Source: Hyphomicrobiales bacterium (GTDB lineage: Bacteria; Pseudomonadota; Alphaproteobacteria; Rhizobiales; Xanthobacteraceae). Taken from it: DNA of 6,502 nt. The notes below the pieces were generated by a model that was not told the origin of the DNA, made no database searches, and saw only the letters and a list, made by a program, of their open reading frames with translations. Position numbers and translations under genes: made by a program. The stretch is from contig JAFKKQ010000379.1 in assembly GCA_017304505.1 (NCBI GenBank), positions 1-6,502 of the forward strand, in the 5' to 3' direction. Of this stretch, positions 1 to 5,691 are shown in pieces; position 1 is the stretch's first letter, and each line of letters begins with the position of its first letter.

Positions 1-1
1 C

Positions 2-298
2 TATCTAGATGGCACCCCGGTGGTGGGGACGGACGGACTTAGCCGGCAAAGCTTTCGCGACGGCTCGGCTTATCAAGGCGACGAACTGATCTTCGATCCA
101 GCCGCCCAAGAACGGTTTCTGCTTCGCTGCGCGCGGCAGACCGGCATAACACCTGCGATATGCCTGTACGAACGACGCATTGCGGGCGCGGACCTCATGC
201 TCCGCTTCCCACGGGCTTGGCTGAAGGACTGGCGCGCCACGGCATTGCGGATCGAGCGGCTGATTGACAGCATCCACCCCTCGCCGCTGGCGAATTAG
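2..298 (+). CDS. 3' end of an unrecognised protein (98 residues visible, start lies outside the window)
   Basis: An open frame runs from the left edge to a TAG at 296-298. It reads through the edge (YLDGTPVVGTDG...), so the GTG at 20 is unlikely to be the true start. I do not recognise the family. The visible part is soluble and mixed charged/hydrophobic. It has two cysteines about 13 residues apart (RCARQTGITPAICLYERR), which could form a disulfide if the protein is exported, but no signal peptide can be judged because the N-terminus is missing. It ends in an amphipathic, Arg-rich stretch with three Trp/Leu-containing turns (AWLKDWRATALRIERLIDSI). It lies 169 nt upstream of the peroxidase start, in the same orientation, with an inverted repeat 3 nt after its stop, so it is probably a separate transcription unit. 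Confidence 0.6.
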   Translation, partial: YLDGTPVVGTDGLSRQSFRDGSAYQGDELIFDPAAQERFLLRCARQTGITPAICLYERRIAGADLMLRFPRAWLKDWRATALRIERLIDSIHPSPLAN

Positions 299-301
299 TC
301 C

Positions 302-324
302 CAGCCAGAGCCTGGACCTGGCTG
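302..324 (+). repeat. Inverted repeat just after the stop of the first gene
   Basis: CAGCCAG (302-308) and CTGGCTG (318-324) are perfect 7-bp complements around a 9-nt loop, starting 3 nt past the TAG at 298. No T-tract follows, so it is not a canonical intrinsic terminator. It could slow or protect the 3' end of the upstream transcript. Two short palindromes follow, TCCGCGGA (325-332) and GGGGCCCC (343-350), as expected in GC-rich DNA. Confidence 0.4.
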
Positions 325-405
325 TCCGCGGACCACACCACGGGGCCCCGCTTTCGACCCGGACCGCACGGGAAAGCTCAAACCATGTGCATGGAGGCGG
401 GACGT

Positions 406-440
406 ATGCGCAGATGGGACTGCGCATCGGTTGTTTTTTT
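406..440 (+). promoter_or_regulatory. 8-bp inverted repeat plus T-tract in the peroxidase leader (operator or attenuator/terminator-like)
   Basis: ATGCGCAG (406-413) and CTGCGCAT (420-427) are perfect complements separated by ATGGGA. Seven T residues follow at 434-440, after a 6-nt spacer. As RNA this is a short GC-rich hairpin with a nearby U-run, as in an intrinsic terminator; as DNA it is a 22-bp dyad that could bind a dimeric regulator. It lies between the upstream gene's stop (298) and the peroxidase ATG (468). Only 27 nt separate the T-tract from that ATG, too little room for a promoter with a normal 5' UTR. The operon promoter is therefore probably upstream of, or overlapping, the dyad. 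An in-frame ATG at 414 sits in the loop, one more reason to prefer the start at 468. Confidence 0.45.
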
Positions 441-467
441 CGTCGCGATCCCACAGGGTTGGGGCCC

Positions 468-1583
468 ATGACAGATGCCATCTCTCAAGAGCGTCACGGA
501 GTGGATTCATTGATCGCGTCCAGCACACCATCTCGCTTGCCTCCCGCGCCGCAGGCGGTGGTTCGGCCGTTGACCCGTGCCGCGATCTTTCTCGTCGTGA
601 CGATCAACCCTGGGAACGCGAGTCGAGACGCAATCCGGTCGTTTTGCGGCGACCTCCCGGCGCTGTTACGGGCCGTCGGATTCCGCGATATCGAGGGCAA
701 CCTCTCCTGCGTGATGGGGATCGGGTCCGAAGCGTGGGACAGGCTCTTTGGCCAGCCGCGGCCGGCGGAACTGCACTCTTTTCGAGAAATCAAAGCCGGC
801 TCGCGCCATGCCGTCGCCACACCCGGCGATCTCCTCTTTCACATTCGTGCCGACCGGATGGATTTGTGTTTCGAACTTGCAACGCAAATCATGGCGCAGA
901 TCGGCGACGCGATTTCACCGGTCGACGAAGTGCATGGCTTTCGCTATTTCGACGACCGCGATCTCATCGGCTTTGTCGATGGCACTGAAAACCCCACGGC
1001 GCAAACGGCGATCGATGCCGCTTATGTGGGTGCAGAAGATTCCACCTTTGCCGGCGGCAGCTACGTGATCGTGCAGAAATACTTGCACGACTTGGCCGGC
1101 TGGAACGCTCTGTCCACCGAAGCGCAGGAGCGCATTATCGGGCGCACCAAGCTGTCGGACATTGAACTCGACGACGCCGTGAAGCCGACGTCCGCCCACA
1201 ACGCGCTGACGACCATCGTCGAGGATGGCAAGGAAGTGAAGATCATCCGCGACAATATGCCATTCGGCCGCGCTGCCGAGAAAGAATTCGGCACCTATTT
1301 CATCGGCTACGCGCGTTCGCCACGAACGATCGAGCAGATGCTGGAAAATATGTTCGTCGGCCGTCCTCCCGGCAATTACGACCGCCTGCTCGATTTCACC
1401 ACCGCAAAGACCGGAAATCTGTTCTTTGTGCCGTCCGCGACGTTCCTGGAAAATATCGTGAATGACGCGCCGCCGGCCGGACAAGAGCTTGCGGACGCGC
1501 CCGCCGCTGCGCCGCTACAGAGAGAACCGACACGCGACGGTTCGCTGGGTATCGGTTCGCTCAAAGGAGACTACAACTCATGA
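468..1583 (+). CDS. Dyp-type heme peroxidase, encapsulin cargo
   Basis: A 371-residue dye-decolorizing peroxidase. It uses H2O2 to oxidise dyes, phenolics or Mn(II) through a b-type heme; the natural substrate of encapsulated DyPs is unsettled. The core runs from about residue 28 (PAPQAVVRPLTRAAIFLVV) to 332. It shows the DyP GxxDG motif as GFVDG (168-172; catalytic Asp171), the likely proximal heme ligand His244 (TSAHNAL), and distal Arg261 and Asn263 in IIRDNMPFG. These match D153, H226, R244 and N246 of Rhodococcus DyPB as I recall them. There is no Tat or Sec signal, so it acts in the cytoplasm. An Ala/Pro-rich linker (about 335-356) leads to the targeting peptide at 357-371. The frame is open back to 264, but the ATG at 468 gives an N-terminus of family-like length, preceded by a modest G-rich SD (GGGTTGGGG). 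The stop overlaps the encapsulin start (ATGA). Confidence 0.96.
   Translation: MTDAISQERHGVDSLIASSTPSRLPPAPQAVVRPLTRAAIFLVVTINPGNASRDAIRSFCGDLPALLRAVGFRDIEGNLSCVMGIGSEAWDRLFGQPRPAELHSFREIKAGSRHAVATPGDLLFHIRADRMDLCFELATQIMAQIGDAISPVDEVHGFRYFDDRDLIGFVDGTENPTAQTAIDAAYVGAEDSTFAGGSYVIVQKYLHDLAGWNALSTEAQERIIGRTKLSDIELDDAVKPTSAHNALTTIVEDGKEVKIIRDNMPFGRAAEKEFGTYFIGYARSPRTIEQMLENMFVGRPPGNYDRLLDFTTAKTGNLFFVPSATFLENIVNDAPPAGQELADAPAAAPLQREPTRDGSLGIGSLKGDYNS
1536..1580 (+). other. Encapsulin targeting (cargo-loading) peptide at the peroxidase C-terminus
   Basis: Residues 357-371 of the peroxidase read DGSLGIGSLKGDYNS. The core SLGIGSLKG matches the known family 1 cargo-loading peptide consensus, which binds a hydrophobic groove on the inner face of the encapsulin shell. 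It follows a flexible Ala/Pro linker, the usual layout for a tethered cargo. The last codons also carry the Shine-Dalgarno of the shell gene, so this stretch works at both protein and RNA level. Confidence 0.95.
1563..1570 (+). promoter_or_regulatory. Strong Shine-Dalgarno of the encapsulin gene, inside the peroxidase coding sequence
   Basis: AAAGGAGA is one of the best anti-SD matches in the window and sits 9 nt before the ATG at 1580. It is embedded in the Leu-Lys-Gly-Asp codons of the targeting peptide. With the ATGA stop/start overlap this favours translational coupling, with strong re-initiation to make many shell subunits per cargo molecule. Confidence 0.85.
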
Positions 1584-2392
1584 ACAACCTTCACCGCGGA
1601 CTTGCCCCGATCTCCGATGCAGCTTGGTCTCAGATCGAGGAGGAAACGGCACGCACGTTCAAGCGCTACCTCGCCGGCCGGCGCGTCGTCGACGTGCAAG
1701 GCCCGGGCGGCGTTTCTCTCTCCGCTATCGGCACCGGCCATTTGCGCAACGTCGCAGCGCCGGGAGACGGAATTCTCGCACGGCAGCGTGAAGTGAATGC
1801 GCTTGTCGAATTGCGGGTGCCCTTCGAACTCGATCGCCAGCAGATCGACGATGTCGAGCGCGGCGCCAACGATTCGGATTGGCAGCCCGCGAAAGATGCG
1901 GCGCGGCTTTTGGCCGTCGCGGAGGATCGGGCGATCTTCGAAGGCTACGCCGCCGCCGGCATCGGAGGCATCCGCAAAGGAACCAGCAACCCGGTGATGC
2001 CGCTCCCGGCCGACATCCGAGCCTACCCGGACGCCGTCGCCCGGGCGCTTAGTCAGTTGCGCCTCGTCGGGGTCAACGGCCCCTATTCGGTGCTGCTAAG
2101 CGCCGACGCCTACACTGGGTTAAGCGAAACCAGCGACCACGGCTATCCGGTCCTGGAGCACGTCAAGCGCCTCGTGGACGGACAAATCATCTGGGCGCCG
2201 GCGATTTCGGGCGCCTTTGTGCTCACGACCCGCGGTGGTGATTTCGGGCTGTATATCGGCGAGGATGTCTCGATCGGATACCTGAGCCATAACGACAAGA
2301 CGGTCCGGCTCTACCTTGAGGAGACGTTGACCTTCCTGCTGCTGACAACGGAGGCTTCCGTTGCGCTGACGGCCCCGGAAATCAAAGCCTGA
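1580..2392 (+). CDS. Family 1 encapsulin nanocompartment shell protein (linocin/HK97 fold)
   Basis: At 270 residues it has the normal length for family 1 encapsulins, which usually assemble as 60-subunit T=1 shells about 24 nm across; the T number here is inferred. Hallmarks: an N-terminal helix region (NLHRGLAPISDAAWSQIEEE) that helps form the cargo-binding groove; an E-loop region near 50-85; GPYSVLLSADAYT (168-179); a five-fold pore-loop region around SETSDHGYPVLEH (182-194); IIWAPAISGAFVLTTRGGDF (203-222); and GEDVSIGYLSH (227-237) before VRLYLEETLTF. It closely resembles the Mycobacterium tuberculosis encapsulin, which also carries a DyP (recalled, not aligned). At the position of Thermotoga Trp87, which binds flavin, it has Gln87 (LDRQQIDD), so flavin binding is not expected. 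Translation is probably coupled to the peroxidase gene. Older annotations call this family a bacteriocin or protease; the cargo gene argues for a compartment. Confidence 0.97.
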   Translation: MNNLHRGLAPISDAAWSQIEEETARTFKRYLAGRRVVDVQGPGGVSLSAIGTGHLRNVAAPGDGILARQREVNALVELRVPFELDRQQIDDVERGANDSDWQPAKDAARLLAVAEDRAIFEGYAAAGIGGIRKGTSNPVMPLPADIRAYPDAVARALSQLRLVGVNGPYSVLLSADAYTGLSETSDHGYPVLEHVKRLVDGQIIWAPAISGAFVLTTRGGDFGLYIGEDVSIGYLSHNDKTVRLYLEETLTFLLLTTEASVALTAPEIKA

Positions 2393-2395
2393 GCC

Positions 2396-2420
2396 TACAT
2401 GGCACTTGATACATGGCACT
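2396..2420. repeat. 11-bp direct repeat after the encapsulin stop
   Basis: TACATGGCACT occurs at 2396-2406 and again at 2410-2420, separated by TGA. It starts 3 nt after the encapsulin stop, in the 103-nt convergent gap before the DUF3126 gene. The perfect hairpin GTGG-GCG-CCAC (2422-2432) and the palindrome GGCATGCC (2433-2440) follow. No T-tract marks a clear terminator for either converging transcript. The repeat may be a small slippage duplication. Confidence 0.5.
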
Positions 2421-2495
2421 GGTGGGCGCCACGGCATGCCCCTTCGCACGCCCGCTAAGATACAGCAGACATCGCAAAATGATTAAGTCAGCGCC

Positions 2496-2903
2496 CTATT
2501 CCAGATCGACGTCGAGGATCGGCAACTCAAAAATATAGGAGCGCCGGCCCTTCTCATTTTCGACGAACAGCACGCCGAGAAATTCCTCGCCGATATACGC
2601 CTCGAGCGAGTCGATTTTCTTCGGCCGCGTCACGACGCGGATGCTGTCATTATTGAACTTGGCTCTCAGATAAGCACTCAGGACCGGCACCGGTTGGATG
2701 CTGGGGTCGTTGCTGACCTGAATGACCATCCTGAAATTGTAGGACCGGTCGCCGTCCTCATCATCAAGCGTCAATTCGCCGAGATCGTCTTCTCCGATCA
2801 GAACCTCGGCGCGATCGCCCTTCTTCGGAACGACGCGAATATCCGGATTGCCGAACAATTTGCGCAGGTAAGCGTCGAGCTTTTTGACTTCCGAAACGTC
2901 CAC
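2496..2903 (-). CDS. DUF3126 family protein with two tandem copies of the domain
   Basis: A 135-residue acidic protein of unknown function, starting at a GTG with a good SD (AGAGGA, 5-6 nt upstream). DUF3126 is a small alphaproteobacterial family usually found near cysE, as here; members I recall are about 65-75 residues. This one holds two related units. Unit 1 (about 8-61) has KLDAYLRKLFGNPDIRVV, EVLIGEDDLGEL and DGDRSYNF. Unit 2 (about 74-127) has VLSAYLRAKFNNDSIRVV, EAYIGEEFLGVL and KGRRSYIF. Shared positions include AYLR, F.N..IRVV, E..IGE..LG.L and RSY.F. There is no signal peptide or membrane segment, so it is probably cytoplasmic. It lies 68 nt downstream of cysE on the same strand and is likely co-transcribed. 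A role in cysteine or sulfur metabolism is only suggested by that neighbour. Confidence 0.85.
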   Translation of the reverse strand: MDVSEVKKLDAYLRKLFGNPDIRVVPKKGDRAEVLIGEDDLGELTLDDEDGDRSYNFRMVIQVSNDPSIQPVPVLSAYLRAKFNNDSIRVVTRPKKIDSLEAYIGEEFLGVLFVENEKGRRSYIFELPILDVDLE

Positions 2904-2971
2904 GAGAATCCTCTTTAACGCTATGGCTTCGCTCTAAACACAGACACGCCGGATGACAAGCCGAGCGATGG

Positions 2972-3787
2972 TTATTCCGCAAACATGTGGTCCATTGTGC
3001 GCGAAGGCTCCTCGCACGGCGCATCGCCGACGATCTTTGCCGGAATGCCCGCCACCGTGACGTTGTTGGGAACCGATTTGAGCACGACGGAACCCGCGGC
3101 AACGCGCGCGCACCGCCCCACCTCGATGTTACCGATGATCTTTGCGCCAGCCCCGATCAGCACGCCGTTGGCGATCTTGGGGTGGCGGTCGTCGTGATCC
3201 TTGCCGGTGCCGCCCAGCGTCACGTCATGGAGCATCGACACGTCGTCGCCGATGGTCGCCGTCTCGCCGACCACGAGACCTGTCGCATGATCGAGGAACA
3301 CGCCGCGGCCGACCTTGGCCGCCGGATGGATATCGCACTGGAACACCGCCGACGAACGACTCTGAAGGTAATACGCGAAGTCCTTGCGGCCCTGGTTCCA
3401 AAGCCAGTGTGCAAGCCTATGAGTCTGAATGGCGTGGAAGCCCTTGTAGTACAGCGCCGGTTCGAGGAAGCGGTCGGTCGCCGGATCGCGGTCGAACACT
3501 GCGACGATGTCGACGCGGAAAATGTCACCGATCTGCGGCTGGTCCTCGAGCGCATCGGCATAAGCCTGACGGATCAGTTCCGCCGACACATCGGCATGGT
3601 CGAGCCGCTGGCTAACCCGGTGAATTACCGCCGCTTCCAACGTGTCGTGATGCAGGATCGACGAATAGATGAAGGTGCCGATTTCCGGCTCCCGCCGAAC
3701 CACATCCTCGGCCTCGGCCCGGATCTTGGCCCAGACCGGATCGACCTTCTGGATCGCGTTTGCGGTCCGGGTTTGTCGTTGCACCAT
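2972..3787 (-). CDS. cysE: Serine O-acetyltransferase
   Basis: A 271-residue cytoplasmic enzyme that transfers acetyl from acetyl-CoA to L-serine to give O-acetylserine, the first committed step of cysteine synthesis. An N-terminal helical SATase domain (about 15-120, with PVWAKIRAEAEDVVRREP) precedes a left-handed beta-helix of hexapeptide repeats (about 150-250). Catalytic residues are visible by comparison with E. coli: Asp152 (CDIHPAA), His167 (LDHATG) and His202 (DRHPKI), matching D143, H158 and H193. The start at 3787 is chosen because GGGAGG lies about 9 nt upstream; the open frame reaches 3853 but that extension is Arg/Cys-rich and unlike the family. The protein ends MDHMFAE, without the longer C-terminal tail ending in Ile that docks into CysK in E. 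coli. The DUF3126 gene follows in the same direction. Confidence 0.95.
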   Translation of the reverse strand: MVQRQTRTANAIQKVDPVWAKIRAEAEDVVRREPEIGTFIYSSILHHDTLEAAVIHRVSQRLDHADVSAELIRQAYADALEDQPQIGDIFRVDIVAVFDRDPATDRFLEPALYYKGFHAIQTHRLAHWLWNQGRKDFAYYLQSRSSAVFQCDIHPAAKVGRGVFLDHATGLVVGETATIGDDVSMLHDVTLGGTGKDHDDRHPKIANGVLIGAGAKIIGNIEVGRCARVAAGSVVLKSVPNNVTVAGIPAKIVGDAPCEEPSRTMDHMFAE

Positions 3788-3897
3788 CGGGTCGCGCCTC
3801 CCACATCCGGCTGTGGTTTTAGCACAGTTAGGGCCGCGGCCCACCAGCCGCAATTGCGTTTGTGTATTTTTTTCGTTGTTTCAATGCCTTGGTTTTA
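3788..3897 (-). promoter_or_regulatory. cysE upstream region with palindromes
   Basis: The 110-nt gap between the end of the downstream hydrolase and cysE must hold any cysE promoter. It contains a perfect 12-bp palindrome, GGGCCGCGGCCC (3831-3842), and a 5-bp inverted repeat, CTGTG (3811-3815) with CACAG (3823-3827), close to the SD. An AT-richer block lies at 3850-3897, with seven A residues on the coding strand. No -35/-10 pair stands out; TTGCGG, 17 nt, TAACTG is a weak possibility. I see no clear terminator for the hydrolase genes, so read-through into cysE is possible. Confidence 0.3.
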
Positions 3898-4779
3898 TCA
3901 CTTCAACCGAGACAGAAAATCCTCAATGGCTTTTGCGAACTGGTCGTTGCGGTCACCGGCCACCATGTGGCGGGCCCCGCTGACGTCGACATAGCGCGCA
4001 TGCGGAACGAGCTTGAGGAAGTCCCTGGCGTGATCCTCCTGCACCAATTCGGACGAGGCGCCGCGCACCAGCAGCGCCGGCACCGTGATCGCCTTGGCGG
4101 CCGCGATCAGCGCTCGCTCGACGTCCTCCGAGCCCGGGCCAATGCGGCGGTTACTCTCGATGAAGCGCGGATCCCAGTGCCAGCGCCAGCGGCCGTCCGT
4201 GTGCAGACGCAAATTCTTCTTCAATCCCTCGTGCGAATGCGGGCGCGGCCGGTGCGGCAGGTAAGCCGCCACCGCGTCGGCAGCCTCGGCGATGGAGCCG
4301 AAGCCCTCATGGGCGTGCGCGCGCATGAACGCCTGAATCCTGGCGACACCATCGACATCGATGCGCGGCGTGATATCGACCAGCACCAGCGCCTCGAACA
4401 TCCGGCCGCCGGAGGGCTTGCCGGCATCTGCCAGCAGCGCCGCCATACCGCCGAGCGACGCGCCGACCGCGACGGGGCGCACACCGCTGCGCTTGGCCAG
4501 CGTATCGGCCAGCGTCCGGGCATCGGCGGCGAAGTCGTCGTATTGATAAGCACCGTCGGCAACCCATTCGGAGTCGCCATGTCCGCGCTGATCGACGGCA
4601 TAGGCGACCCGTCCGAGCCCCGCGATCAGTTCCGCCGTTTTCTTCCAGGCATGGCGGGTCTGCCCGCCGCCGTGCAGCAGCAGCACCGGCGGCCCCTCCT
4701 CGCCATAAACGTCACCGACGAGCGTGTTGCCCGATGCTCCCTCGAACATCGCGGCAGCCGGCGCCTTCGCACGTGTCAT
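3898..4779 (-). CDS. Alpha/beta-hydrolase, second gene of a two-gene unit
   Basis: A 293-residue alpha/beta-hydrolase-fold enzyme; the substrate cannot be told from sequence. Visible elements: the oxyanion loop HGGG (36-39) after PPVLLL; VDQRGHGDSE (62-71); the nucleophile elbow GASLGG with Ser108; a probable acid in RGASSELV (Glu244, where Asp is also common); and the catalytic His271 in SGARHMVAGD. A helical cap (about 140-225) contains a Trp/His-rich stretch, RWRWHWDPRF. There is no signal peptide, so it is likely cytoplasmic. Its ATG overlaps the stop of the upstream hydrolase (ATGA at 4776-4779), and its SD (AGGAG, 5 nt from the ATG) lies in that gene's last codons. The cap and GARHMVAGD motif recall peroxidase- and epoxide-hydrolase-like members, but no activity should be assigned. 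Confidence 0.9.
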   Translation of the reverse strand: MTRAKAPAAAMFEGASGNTLVGDVYGEEGPPVLLLHGGGQTRHAWKKTAELIAGLGRVAYAVDQRGHGDSEWVADGAYQYDDFAADARTLADTLAKRSGVRPVAVGASLGGMAALLADAGKPSGGRMFEALVLVDITPRIDVDGVARIQAFMRAHAHEGFGSIAEAADAVAAYLPHRPRPHSHEGLKKNLRLHTDGRWRWHWDPRFIESNRRIGPGSEDVERALIAAAKAITVPALLVRGASSELVQEDHARDFLKLVPHARYVDVSGARHMVAGDRNDQFAKAIEDFLSRLK

Positions 4780-5528
4780 CCGTTCTCCTGGAGGAATTGC
4801 AGCACGCCCGCCTTGAACACCTTATCGCCGACCGCAAGCATGTGGTCGCGGCCGGGGATCGGCAGCACGGCCGCCTTGGGTATGATCGCGGCAAGCTGTT
4901 CGGCGGAGCCCGCGATGGGGTCCTTGGTACCGACCGCGATCAGTGTCGGGGTCTGGATCGACGCTGCCTTATCGCGCGCCATCACCTGCCGCGAACCGCG
5001 GATGCAGGCAGCGAGCGCCCGGCGGTCGGATCGCGTCTGATCGGCGAAAGCGCGAAACGTCCGACCTTGCGGATCGGTGACGTCGGCGAGCGATGGCGCT
5101 TCCAGCGCCTCGGCGATGCTCTCCGGCAGGCCGACGCCATCAACGAGATGCAGACCGAGGCCGCCCAGAACGATGGACCGCGTTCGGTCCGCATGAGCCA
5201 GTGCCAGGAACGCCGCGATTCGTGCGCCCATCGAATAGCCCATGACATCGGCCCGCGGCAGTCCGAGGTGATCAAGCAAAGCGCGCGCGTCGTCCACCAT
5301 TCGCTCGGTGTGATAATCGGCCGGGTCGTAAAGCTTGGTCGATTGGCCGTGACCACGGTTGTCGAGCGCGATCACCCGCCGTCCGGCGCCCTTCAGCGTC
5401 GTGAACCAACCGGGATTGACCCAGTTGAACTCCTTGCTGGAGGCAAAGCCGTGCACCAGCAGGATCGGCTCGCCCTCGCCTTCATCAAGGAAGGCAATCT
5501 CCACGGACCTATTGTGAAAGCTTGGCAT
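4776..5528 (-). CDS. Alpha/beta-hydrolase, first gene of a two-gene unit
   Basis: A 250-residue compact alpha/beta-hydrolase. Visible elements: the HGF oxyanion loop (26-28) in LLVHGFASS; LDNRGHGQS (55-63); the nucleophile elbow GYSMGA with Ser99; the acid Asp203 in GTKDPIAGS; and the catalytic His229 in PGRDHMLAVGD. The triad is complete. It resembles the broad esterase/MenH/BioH-like class of the fold, but the substrate is unknown. No clear SD precedes the ATG at 5528 (the upstream bases read CTCCGCGTC), unlike the strong SD of the next gene. It shares only general fold motifs with its partner, so the two do not look like a recent duplication. Translation of the downstream hydrolase is likely coupled to it. 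A predicted structured element (5583-5638) lies 54 nt upstream and may be part of its leader. Confidence 0.9.
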   Translation of the reverse strand: MPSFHNRSVEIAFLDEGEGEPILLVHGFASSKEFNWVNPGWFTTLKGAGRRVIALDNRGHGQSTKLYDPADYHTERMVDDARALLDHLGLPRADVMGYSMGARIAAFLALAHADRTRSIVLGGLGLHLVDGVGLPESIAEALEAPSLADVTDPQGRTFRAFADQTRSDRRALAACIRGSRQVMARDKAASIQTPTLIAVGTKDPIAGSAEQLAAIIPKAAVLPIPGRDHMLAVGDKVFKAGVLQFLQENG

Positions 5529-5582
5529 GACGCGGAGATAGAGCGCAGGAACGCATCCTGTTCAAGTCGACAGCCTCGTCGC

Positions 5583-5638
5583 CGCAACCTCTCGCCCTCG
5601 AAGGCGACGCTTCGGCACGCTCCGTGCCATAGGTTGCG
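5583..5638. other. Predicted three-way-junction structure (structured RNA or palindromic intergenic element)
   Basis: Three perfect stems nest without clashes. The outer stem is CGCAACCT (5583-5590) with AGGTTGCG (5631-5638). Inner hairpin 1 is TCGCC-ctcgaa-GGCGA (5592-5607). Inner hairpin 2 is GGCAC-gctcc-GTGCC (5614-5628). Linkers are only 1, 6 and 2 nt. It lies in the gap between the small ORF and the first hydrolase and can form on either strand; on the minus strand it would be in the hydrolase leader. It is not a tRNA: there is no third arm and no CCA-type acceptor layout. It could be an mRNA leader structure, a small RNA, or a copy of a dispersed palindromic repeat. Confidence 0.5.
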
Positions 5639-5691
5639 ATCACACCCGGCCGGGCCCAATAAAAGCAGAGCCCGACGCCGCTGGCCGCCGA

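Noticed and set aside
264..467. N-terminal extension of the peroxidase frame (TTG at 264 or ATG at 414)
   Set aside because: The extra residues do not look like DyP or a signal peptide, the stretch covers the hairpin/T-tract, and the ATG at 468 gives a family-like start.
5..481. 158-codon minus-strand frame over the first gene and the peroxidase leader
   Set aside because: Arg/Pro/Cys-rich low-information product typical of antisense frames in GC-rich DNA; it crosses the stop of the real gene and its hairpins.
1580..2392. Bacteriocin or protease function for the encapsulin gene
   Set aside because: The historic linocin label does not fit the context; the adjacent cargo with targeting peptide shows a shell protein.
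3788..3853. 22-residue N-terminal extension of CysE
   Set aside because: Unlike the family in composition; the start at 3787 has a good SD.
2987..3994. 335-codon plus-strand frame opposite cysE
   Set aside because: Antisense to a clearly conserved enzyme; His/Arg/Val-rich product with no recognisable domain.
3862..5040. 392-codon plus-strand frame opposite the hydrolases
   Set aside because: Long but antisense to two genes with intact catalytic motifs; length is explained by GC-rich codon bias.
5583..5638. tRNA-like cloverleaf
   Set aside because: Only two inner arms, no anticodon-arm geometry and no T-loop consensus.
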